NCBI GenBank assembly: GCA_003165615.1
Contig: PLWR01000549.1
Location: 1 to 5,275, forward strand
Direction: 5' to 3'
Length of the DNA: 5,275 nucleotides
DNA from: Acidobacteriota bacterium
Lineage (GTDB): Bacteria; Acidobacteriota; Terriglobia; UBA7540
Part shown: piece after piece, positions 1 through 4,977 of the stretch
How the letters are laid out: each line of letters starts with the position of its first letter
Position numbering within the stretch: position 1 is the stretch's first letter
Program-made: the position numbers and the translations under genes
The notes under the pieces: generated by a model
Databases searched by the model: none
What the model was told of the DNA's origin: nothing
The model's input: the letters and a program-made list of their open reading frames with translations, nothing else

Positions 1-14
1 TTAATTCTCGGACA

Positions 15-797
15 CTACACTAGCCGTTCGTCCTGATCACCATATCCGAGCAGAAGACAATCAATTGCCCGAATGGCCCATCTCCCGCCGTGGCCATCGC
101 AGAAGCGATATCCATCGGGCAAGCAGCAGAGCGACCCAGGATGGTAGTTCACGCTGACTGACTTGCCGGCAAATTCCTCGGCCACATCCGGAGGAACATC
201 GTTCTCCAGCAGCAGATCATAGCCCGGAAGCCGAATCCGCCGTCTGCGCCAGTCGTGCGGGATCCGCCACGCCCTTCCGGATGAGTCTCGCCACAGAACC
301 CTCACTTGCTGGTTGGGCGCAGCGTGGACCTCAATCGTGGTCGGCTTCCCCGTTGCCCTGAAAGCTGCTCCCATCTCAATATTGATGTCATTCAGATCCC
401 ACATCGTGGGTAGATGGAGTGTTTCCGCCCAAACAAGATCTTGGGTGACCTGATAAGGAACCTCTTCCTTGAGTGTGGCGCCCCCAGTCGTGAGCCAATG
501 CCGGGGCAGATGCCACTTGCGTCCCTCCGGGTCCGTGAAACGAATCCTTGCCGGCCAGTAGTCGTTCCACCATTTCCCATCTGGATCGATCCAAAACGAC
601 CCTTCGGCCGGGCGTTCGTTCGCTTCATACTGCCTGGTCATGGGCATTATTTCAGGAACGACTTCGACCGGAACCGTCTTCCCGGCGAGACTCTCTACCA
701 ACTGCCCAGAGAGGTTTATCTCTTCAAGCCGATATTTCTCTGAAGGAAGTGCAATGGATTGAATTGGCGCCATGCTTCCAACCTCATCGTGAATCAT
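15..797 (-). CDS. Unrecognised Trp-rich protein with four [FW]xDxxGxxW repeats
   Basis: I do not recognise this protein. From the ATG at 797 it has 260 residues, no signal peptide and no clear membrane segment, so it is probably cytoplasmic. Its main feature is a repeated motif, [FW]-x-D-x-x-G-x-x-W, at about residues 69-77, 87-95, 169-177 and 232-240. Copies two and three are followed by a Pro-x-x-Trp element (PRHW, PHDW). Before copies one, three and four there is a looser segment with Gly-Lys followed by a beta-like stretch (GKTVPVEV, GKPTTIEV, GKSVSVNY), so the protein looks like about three tandem beta-rich units, the first enlarged. The start is uncertain: ATG 797 has GAGGG five bases upstream, ATG 773 has GAGG eight bases upstream, and the frame is open back to ATG 854. 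It lies directly downstream of the doubtful frame at 784-996. An immunity or binding protein is possible, but nothing shows it. Confidence 0.75.
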   Translation of the reverse strand: MIHDEVGSMAPIQSIALPSEKYRLEEINLSGQLVESLAGKTVPVEVVPEIMPMTRQYEANERPAEGSFWIDPDGKWWNDYWPARIRFTDPEGRKWHLPRHWLTTGGATLKEEVPYQVTQDLVWAETLHLPTMWDLNDINIEMGAAFRATGKPTTIEVHAAPNQQVRVLWRDSSGRAWRIPHDWRRRRIRLPGYDLLLENDVPPDVAEEFAGKSVSVNYHPGSLCCLPDGYRFCDGHGGRWAIRAIDCLLLGYGDQDERLV

Positions 798-996
798 CCT
801 CTCCCTCGCCGAGCCCGCCCTCCTGAACAAGTCGCAGAACGGGAACCAGTACATCCAGCTTTGTAATCCATAGGTGGGGAATCTCCCTCAAGCCTTTCCA
901 TGCACCCCAGAACTGGCTGGCGATTGATGCCGTGCTGTCGCTACGAGGGGTCCGCTTGCCAAGAGGATACACCCAAGGTGTGTCATGGAAGGTCAC
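784..996 (-). CDS. Doubtful short frame, possibly the 3' remnant of a larger gene
   Basis: A 70-residue frame begins at GTG 996. Its stop lies 14 bases inside the start of the next leftward gene if that gene starts at ATG 797, or 10 bases before ATG 773. The same frame is open for 28 more codons upstream, to a TGA at 1078-1080, but those codons contain no ATG, GTG or TTG. GTG 996 lacks a purine-rich ribosome binding site. The translated product reads like a real protein end: a hydrophobic, amphipathic stretch near residues 32-60 (WGAWKGLREIPHLWITKLDV) and then an acidic Gly/Glu tail. I recognise no domain. It could be a small gene translationally coupled to the downstream one, or the C-terminal remnant of a longer gene whose 5' part was lost. 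Chance coding is also possible. Bases 997-1157 between it and the rightward TPR gene hold no gene I can support. Confidence 0.3.
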   Translation of the reverse strand: MTFHDTPWVYPLGKRTPRSDSTASIASQFWGAWKGLREIPHLWITKLDVLVPVLRLVQEGGLGEGEDDSR

Positions 997-1146
997 AGCG
1001 TTCGAAGGGACAAAATGCTCGTTCGCATGATGGGTGTGTGAGCCGTCTTGGGGTGGACCGTGGCGAAGCTGACGGCCTCATGTAGTGACCTACCCTGTCA
1101 TACCGGGCTGGTATTGTTGACCCTTGAGAATCGGACGCGTGACTTT

Positions 1147-1154
1147 GGAGGTGA
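1147..1154 (+). promoter_or_regulatory. Near-perfect Shine-Dalgarno setting a GTG start
   Basis: GGAGGTGA is fully complementary to the anti-Shine-Dalgarno end of 16S rRNA. Its GGAGG core ends six bases before GTG 1158. The next candidate, ATG 1167, is 15 bases from that core, and ATG 1203 is farther still, so this site favours GTG 1158 as the start of the TPR gene. Confidence 0.75.
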
Positions 1155-1157
1155 TTC

Positions 1158-1922
1158 GTGGAACTGATGGGGCCTATCCCCAGTGGAGCCGATAGGGTCA
1201 ACATGGCAATGATCAAGCCAGGGCAGTTTCCCAGCGAGCAGCCCAGCGCGATGAAGGATAACGCAGAGGAGTTCTACTCCGCGTGGGAGGAAGCACGTCT
1301 GGCACACTATGGAGATGAGCCGAGGCGGGCATACTACTATTACGATCAAGCGCTGAAAACTGCACCCGAGGATGTTGGACCGGAAACTTTGGCCGACATC
1401 ATCCAGGGACTGAAGGAGGTAAAGCAGTCGTTGGCCTGCGACGAGGCGACGCTCCCTCGTCTGCGCGCTGCGGTTGAAGAGGATCCTGTCAATTCTGAGA
1501 GGCGATGCCGATATGCCAGCTTGCTGTGGCGGATCGGTTGTGAAGATGAAGCCGCCCAGCAACTCGAAGCGGCTCTGGAACATCCTGAGACCCTTTGCCA
1601 GGATTGTTTGCGCGACTGCTGGAACAACCTCGGCTGGTATCTCTATCGGAAAGGGGAGTATGCCAAGGCCCTCCCCTGGTTGGAGCGGGCGGCAAAAGTC
1701 AAAAGGATCGATTCAGTGGGGAACATCCTGGAATCACCCCATCCCATAGAGAACATCATTCTGGTTTACGTAGCCCTCAACATGGCGAAGGAAGCAGAAA
1801 AGGCCGCTGTCCATTACATAGCCAATTTCGGCCGACTTCCATGGCCGGAGCGCCGCGCACTGCGGAAGCTGAACATCGACGCCGATGCGCTTTATATTAA
1901 GCATTGCGGCCACACAGTTTAA
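1158..1922 (+). CDS. TPR-repeat protein
   Basis: A soluble 254-residue protein built mostly of tetratricopeptide helical hairpins, which usually serve as protein-protein docking scaffolds. The clearest repeat is at residues 154-187 (CWNNLGWYLYRKGEYAKALP, then WLERAAKV), with the canonical W-LG-Y-G-Y-A pattern. Weaker repeats lie near 37-70 (EEARLAHYGDEPRRAYYYYD, then QALKTAP), 112-143 (RYASLLWRIGCEDEAAQQLE, then AAL) and 197-225. Residues 1-35 are low in predicted structure. There is no signal peptide, no membrane segment and no catalytic domain. The start is GTG 1158, chosen for its strong ribosome binding site; ATG 1203 or 1209 would shorten the unstructured head only. The gene diverges from the leftward genes and ends 92 bases before the WYL regulator. 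A GC-rich hairpin follows its stop at once, so it may be a separate transcription unit. The partner is unknown. The TPR call is secure; any specific role would be a guess. Confidence 0.85.
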   Translation: MELMGPIPSGADRVNMAMIKPGQFPSEQPSAMKDNAEEFYSAWEEARLAHYGDEPRRAYYYYDQALKTAPEDVGPETLADIIQGLKEVKQSLACDEATLPRLRAAVEEDPVNSERRCRYASLLWRIGCEDEAAQQLEAALEHPETLCQDCLRDCWNNLGWYLYRKGEYAKALPWLERAAKVKRIDSVGNILESPHPIENIILVYVALNMAKEAEKAAVHYIANFGRLPWPERRALRKLNIDADALYIKHCGHTV

Positions 1923-1933
1923 TGCGCGCCTTG
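1921..1933 (+). repeat. Direct repeat copy 1 upstream of the WYL regulator
   Basis: AATGCGCGCCTTG matches AATGCGCCCCTTG at 1964-1976 in 12 of 13 positions. The copies start 43 bp apart, about four helical turns, so they would sit on the same DNA face. This copy begins inside the TPR stop codon and includes the left arm of the GCGCGC hairpin. It is a candidate binding half-site for the downstream regulator. Confidence 0.5.
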
Positions 1934-1944
1934 CTTTTGCGCGC
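1924..1944 (+). terminator. GC-rich hairpin after the TPR gene (possible terminator or operator)
   Basis: Two GCGCGC arms at 1924-1929 and 1939-1944 can pair around a nine-base loop (CTTGCTTTT), starting two bases after the TPR stop codon. No T-tract follows; the next bases are GGGATG. As a classical intrinsic terminator it is therefore weak. The right arm overlaps the proposed -35 element of the WYL promoter, so it may instead be part of an operator. Confidence 0.3.
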
Positions 1945-1966
1945 GGGATGATGCGGGTGGTAAAAT
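1937..1966 (+). promoter_or_regulatory. Candidate sigma70-type promoter for the WYL gene
   Basis: The -10 element TAAAAT (1961-1966) matches five of six consensus bases and is preceded by TGG, giving an extended -10 (TGnTAAAAT). A weak -35, TTGCGC (1937-1942), lies 18 bases upstream. Transcription would begin near 1973, about 40 bases before the regulator's ATG. The extended -10 makes up for the poor -35. The promoter is bracketed by the direct repeats at 1921 and 1964, which fits repression or autoregulation. Confidence 0.45.
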
Positions 1967-1976
1967 GCGCCCCTTG
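1964..1976 (+). repeat. Direct repeat copy 2, overlapping the -10 and likely start site
   Basis: AATGCGCCCCTTG is the partner of 1921-1933 with one mismatch. It begins inside the TAAAAT -10 element and covers the expected transcription start, so a protein bound here would block RNA polymerase. Confidence 0.5.
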
Positions 1977-2014
1977 GTCCCTCAGCACCAAGCGGTTCAG
2001 TGGGAGATACGACC

Positions 2015-3022
2015 ATGCCACGAGGAGATCAACTCACTCGCCAATGGAAGCTCGTCCACCTTTTGGCCGGCCACTTGGGGCGGACGCTCGCCCAACTCAC
2101 CAGTGAACTTGGCGTTGCAAAACGCACCGTCCAACGCGATATCGAAGTTCTCAGCGTGGCAGGGTTCCCCATCACTTCGGAGACACGCAACAGTACGGTC
2201 TTCTGGCATTTCATGGAAGGCTTCCACGCCAGCGACCCCATTGCCCTGACCCTGAACGAACAGATGGCGCTCTATTTCAGCAAAGGGCTCTTCAAACCGC
2301 TCCAGGGAACCCCCATTTACGAGTCGCTGGAAACCGCCATCCAGAAGATCGGTTCGCAGCTTCCGGCACAAAGCTTCAGGTTCCTGCGCGGCCTCGACCA
2401 GGGGATTTCGGTTTCGAGCTTCGGGTGGAAAGATTACAGCCACTCCAAAGAAGTGATTGACGCCCTAACTCGCGCCGTGTTTCACAAATTCACGGTGCGG
2501 ATTCTCCATCGTTCGCCACAGCGCGTAAGGCCGATTGAGCGCGACGTTGACCCATACAAGCTCTGGTATGTCAACAACGGTCTTTACATGGTGGGGCACG
2601 ACCACCGGGAAAACGAATTGCGCACATTCGCCGTGGAGCGAATCCAGTCCGCCCTAGTGGGCAACCGGAGATTTGAGATTCCGCCTGATTTCAATTTCGA
2701 AGAGTTCCGGAAGACTGCGTTCAACGTGATTTGGGGAGAGCCACAGGAAGTTATGATCCGTTTCTCGCCAGCGCAGGCGCCGTACATCAAGGAACGGACC
2801 TGGCACCCCAGCCAGCACATCGAAACCGAGGACGATGGCAGCATTGTGCTGACGATGCACGTCGCCGACCTGGACGAGGTCAAACGGTGGCTCATTGGTT
2901 TTGGGGCGGAGGCGGAAGTGATAGAACCTGACGAGTTGGCGAACGAAATAGTCCACGAGTGCGAGGAGGTTCGCCTAAGGAAGGGTCAGCGCACCTTGGC
3001 GCAAGAGGGCGAGAATGAGTGA
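2015..3022 (+). CDS. wHTH-WYL domain transcriptional regulator (YafY-like)
   Basis: A 335-residue DNA-binding regulator of the helix-turn-helix plus WYL family; WYL domains are thought to sense nucleic acids or nucleotides. A winged HTH spans about residues 8-65, with recognition helix near 34-50 (VAKRTVQRDIEVLSVAGFPI). The WYL domain covers about 140-215: the DPYKLWYVNNGLYMVGHDHR segment (179-198) carries the WYL-equivalent turn as GLYMVG, followed by conserved Arg203 (LRTF) and Arg209 (VERI). A C-terminal WCX-like extension runs from about 245 to 325. ATG 2015 is preferred: GGGAG ends eight bases upstream, and MPRGDQLTRQW is the usual opening of this subfamily. GTG 2000 is an alternative. 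The stop overlaps the next gene by eight bases, so the two are probably translationally coupled. Such regulators often control defence islands. Its ligand and whether it represses or activates cannot be read from sequence. Confidence 0.93.
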   Translation: MPRGDQLTRQWKLVHLLAGHLGRTLAQLTSELGVAKRTVQRDIEVLSVAGFPITSETRNSTVFWHFMEGFHASDPIALTLNEQMALYFSKGLFKPLQGTPIYESLETAIQKIGSQLPAQSFRFLRGLDQGISVSSFGWKDYSHSKEVIDALTRAVFHKFTVRILHRSPQRVRPIERDVDPYKLWYVNNGLYMVGHDHRENELRTFAVERIQSALVGNRRFEIPPDFNFEEFRKTAFNVIWGEPQEVMIRFSPAQAPYIKERTWHPSQHIETEDDGSIVLTMHVADLDEVKRWLIGFGAEAEVIEPDELANEIVHECEEVRLRKGQRTLAQEGENE

Positions 3023-3539
3023 CCTCGATAAAGCCCGACAGCTCTTCCAGTCATCCGGGTTGCCCTTCCCAGAGATTCCCAAGGAGCTGGCGGTGAGATT
3101 GAAAGAGCGCGGCAACTGGCTCTTTTCCACCCGGGAGATTGAGATTTCGCCTTACGACTTGCACCATTACGTCGAGGAGTGCTGGGCCGACTCCGTGGAG
3201 GATTACGCAATCCTCTGCCATTCCGGACACGGCGTGAATTCGTATGCGATTCAGTATTATCTGGTCCACGGCGACTTGCGGATGTTCCTGCATCTCGGCT
3301 GGGGCGGGGTGTATATGGATGCCCAGAAGACTGCGGCCGATATTGGCTGGTGTTTTGGGCTGGCTGACGAGATCGACTGGGCAATGAACGCGGTCCAACG
3401 ACCCAAGCTGAGTCGCCCGTTGATGATTGTGGGCTCGGATTTTTACCTATGCTATTGCTCGGCTCCAGGCAAAGCCATCGAGGATGCAGGTTCTCCCGGA
3501 CAGGTGCTCGCGGAAGCGCTTCAATGGCTGAAGGAATAG
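3015..3539 (+). CDS. Unrecognised 174-residue protein coupled to the WYL regulator
   Basis: I cannot name this family. It starts inside the regulator's last codons (ATGAGTGA overlap), so translation is probably coupled and the two products may act together. The protein is soluble, with no signal peptide and no catalytic signature I recognise. The densest and most probably conserved part is residues 64-100, which contains CHSGHGVNSYAIQYY (68-82) and then HLGWGGVYMD (93-102). This Gly/His/aromatic-rich core looks like a compact alpha/beta fold. Cys113 and a CYC pair (146-148) are also present, and Trp residues are frequent. The N-terminal 40 residues look like a helix followed by a strand. Candidate roles are a ligand-binding partner of the WYL protein or a small effector, both inferred from position only. 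The reading frame itself is well supported by the overlap and by codon use resembling the regulator's. Confidence 0.8.
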   Translation: MSDLDKARQLFQSSGLPFPEIPKELAVRLKERGNWLFSTREIEISPYDLHHYVEECWADSVEDYAILCHSGHGVNSYAIQYYLVHGDLRMFLHLGWGGVYMDAQKTAADIGWCFGLADEIDWAMNAVQRPKLSRPLMIVGSDFYLCYCSAPGKAIEDAGSPGQVLAEALQWLKE

Positions 3540-3562
3540 ACTCCGGTTCATGGTCGCCCTCC

Positions 3563-3581
3563 AAAGCGCTTCGCGCATTTT
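3563..3581 (+). terminator. Weak hairpin with short T-run between the 174-residue and REC genes
   Basis: AAAGCGC, a TTC loop and GCGC, then a bulged A and TTTT, can form a small stem of four GC pairs plus three AU pairs. It resembles a weak intrinsic terminator 24 bases after the preceding stop. The stem is short, so read-through into the response regulator is likely. Confidence 0.2.
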
Positions 3582-3630
3582 GGCCAGTCGAGCGCAGGAC
3601 GTAATCTCCGCTCGGAATGAGAGGCATATT

Positions 3631-4008
3631 ATGACGAGACTGCTGATTGTCGATGACGAAGAATCACTTTGCCGGCTTTTGGCGGTTGCCTTCGGCAAGA
3701 GCGGCCACATGGTGGACACGGCCACGACCGGGCAAGCTGCCAAAGAAAAGGTAGATTCACAGCCCTACGACCTTATCGTCGCGGATATTCGTATGCCGGA
3801 AGTGACAGGACTCGAATTGCTGGAGCACGCACGCGCCGCAAAGATCCGGACGCCGTTCATCCTGATGACGGCCGTACCCACCATGTCTACGGCGATCCAA
3901 GCCGTGAATCTGGGAGCTTATCGTTATGTGATCAAGACGGATTCTTTGGTGGAAGATCTTTGCTCGATGGTCGAAGGCACGCTGAAAGAGCTTGCGCTAC
4001 GCCAGTAA
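3631..4008 (+). CDS. Stand-alone CheY-like response regulator receiver
   Basis: A 125-residue single-domain receiver with no output domain. The acidic pair Asp8-Asp9 (LLIVDDEE) binds Mg, Asp52 (DLIVADIRMPEVTG) is the phosphoacceptor, Thr80 (ILMTA) is the switch Thr/Ser and Lys102 (YVIKTDS) is the conserved lysine. The usual cis-proline after that lysine is Thr103 here. The receiver most resembles NtrC/CheY-type domains. ATG 3631 is chosen because GAGAGG ends six bases upstream and the protein then begins right at the first beta strand; the frame is open back to ATG 3550, but that extension looks non-coding. No histidine kinase is visible nearby, so its phosphodonor is elsewhere. The gene lies 91 bases after the previous one and 52 before the next. 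It may belong to the operon or be an older chromosomal gene beside an insertion. Confidence 0.93.
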   Translation: MTRLLIVDDEESLCRLLAVAFGKSGHMVDTATTGQAAKEKVDSQPYDLIVADIRMPEVTGLELLEHARAAKIRTPFILMTAVPTMSTAIQAVNLGAYRYVIKTDSLVEDLCSMVEGTLKELALRQ

Positions 4009-4047
4009 AAACTGATTCTGGCGTCCATTCTGGTGGAATGACTAACT

Positions 4048-4054
4048 GAGGAGG
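4048..4054 (+). promoter_or_regulatory. Strong Shine-Dalgarno for the nuclease-like gene
   Basis: GAGGAGG ends six bases before ATG 4061, an ideal spacing that fixes this start. No convincing promoter is seen in the 52 bases after the receiver gene, which supports co-transcription. Confidence 0.7.
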
Positions 4055-4060
4055 AATGTC

Positions 4061-4960
4061 ATGTTCGACAGGGGAATTGGCGACGGATTTGTGGAGGCGT
4101 TGAAGAGATGGGACCATTGGGGGGAGATTACCAGCGACAGAGATTTATTCGTCGGAATAAGAAAGGATTCCATCAATATATATTATCTAGGGTGCAGCCT
4201 ATTCAAGATAACGCACAAAAAAGAGCTCACATTCGAAACTCACTATAAATATCTTATTCGGCCAACTGTAAACAATACTTATGTTTTATGGCAGGGGGAT
4301 CGCCCTGACGTGCAATATCCGTGGAATGACATCCTAATCGATAAATTCGACCTCGATTCATTAAAGAAATCGTCACGCTGGTATGCGGAACTCGAGAAAG
4401 CGGGCCTGCAGCGCATTTTGAAAAGCAACAAAAACGTCGTTGACGTCGAAATCGCTCTATCACCCAATTCCGGGGCCGAGCCAGATGGTGAGGATCAGCC
4501 CTCCGAGGGGAGGCGGGTTGCCGACCGCATCGATTTTGCGGCAATTCAGAGGAGAAAGGACGGTCCGCCCTGCATTGTCTTCTTTGAAGCAAAGCGGTTC
4601 GAAAACGGCGAATTGAAAGCGCGCAAGGGGGAACCACGGGTATTTGGGCAAATTAGGAAATACGAAAAGTTCATAGGGGACAACGGGGCAGCCCTAAAGA
4701 CCTCCTATGGCAAAGTGTGTAAGGATTTGGTCAAACTAATCCCGCCAGACCGCTATGACCCCGTAGTGAAAGAGATAGCGGACAACCCTGAGCAGTTGAC
4801 AGTTGACCCCTACGTCAGGCTCGTGGTTTTTGATTTCGACGAGGATCAGCGTGTTGGCAAGATATGGGGAAAGCACAGGAAAAAGCTCAGTGATCACTTA
4901 GGGAATCGATTGTTGTTGAAGGGAAGTCCGAGCGAATTCAAATCTGGAATTAGCAAATAG
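4061..4960 (+). CDS. PD-(D/E)XK-type nuclease-like protein
   Basis: A 299-residue protein whose middle fits the restriction-endonuclease-like core. Visible elements in order are Glu130 (VVDVEIAL, candidate motif I acid), Asp158 (RIDFAAIQ, core acid on a beta strand), Glu176-x-Lys178 (CIVFFEAKRF, the ExK motif) and Gln197-x-x-x-Tyr201 (FGQIRKYEKF, the helix often carrying a supporting Gln). The family cleaves DNA or occasionally RNA with Mg; the substrate here is unknown. Residues 1-120 are an unrecognised N-terminal domain and 205-299 a basic, mixed tail; either could give specificity or mediate partner contact. No methylase is next to it, so a standard restriction-modification unit is not evident in this window. 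The 5' half is strikingly AT-rich (about 33% GC over 4141-4260, by hand count, against about 58% in the receiver gene), which suggests horizontal acquisition. Its stop is 17 bases before the MBL gene, so coupling is likely. The fold call is good; activity is untested. Confidence 0.78.
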   Translation: MFDRGIGDGFVEALKRWDHWGEITSDRDLFVGIRKDSINIYYLGCSLFKITHKKELTFETHYKYLIRPTVNNTYVLWQGDRPDVQYPWNDILIDKFDLDSLKKSSRWYAELEKAGLQRILKSNKNVVDVEIALSPNSGAEPDGEDQPSEGRRVADRIDFAAIQRRKDGPPCIVFFEAKRFENGELKARKGEPRVFGQIRKYEKFIGDNGAALKTSYGKVCKDLVKLIPPDRYDPVVKEIADNPEQLTVDPYVRLVVFDFDEDQRVGKIWGKHRKKLSDHLGNRLLLKGSPSEFKSGISK

Positions 4961-4977
4961 AGTTGGGACGTTCCGCC

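Noticed and set aside
1100..1122. Inverted repeat ATACC-5-GGTAT followed by TTGACC, as a promoter/operator for the TPR gene
   Set aside because: TTGACC (1117-1122) has no acceptable -10 at 16-18 bases, and a five-base arm is too short to support without other evidence.
1098..1583. Minus-strand open frame of 161 codons opposite the TPR gene
   Set aside because: The plus strand has a perfect Shine-Dalgarno and clear TPR motifs; the antisense product has no domain and no ribosome binding site evidence.
3580..3607. TTGGCC / TAATCT as a promoter for the receiver gene
   Set aside because: The 16-base spacing is tolerable, but the -10 matches only three of six consensus bases.
2986..3627. Long minus-strand open frame of 213 codons opposite the 174-residue gene
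   Set aside because: It is Arg/Ser/Pro-rich, low in recognisable structure and lies antisense to a well-supported coupled gene, so it is a shadow of GC-rich coding DNA.
3550..3630. N-terminal extension of the receiver protein from ATG 3550
   Set aside because: The 27 extra residues precede the first receiver strand, contain the hairpin region and have no good ribosome binding site, whereas ATG 3631 has GAGAGG at ideal spacing.
4963..4977. Earlier TTG start for the MBL gene
   Set aside because: It adds five residues before the first beta strand and has no purine-rich site at a useful distance, since it sits only two bases after the preceding stop.
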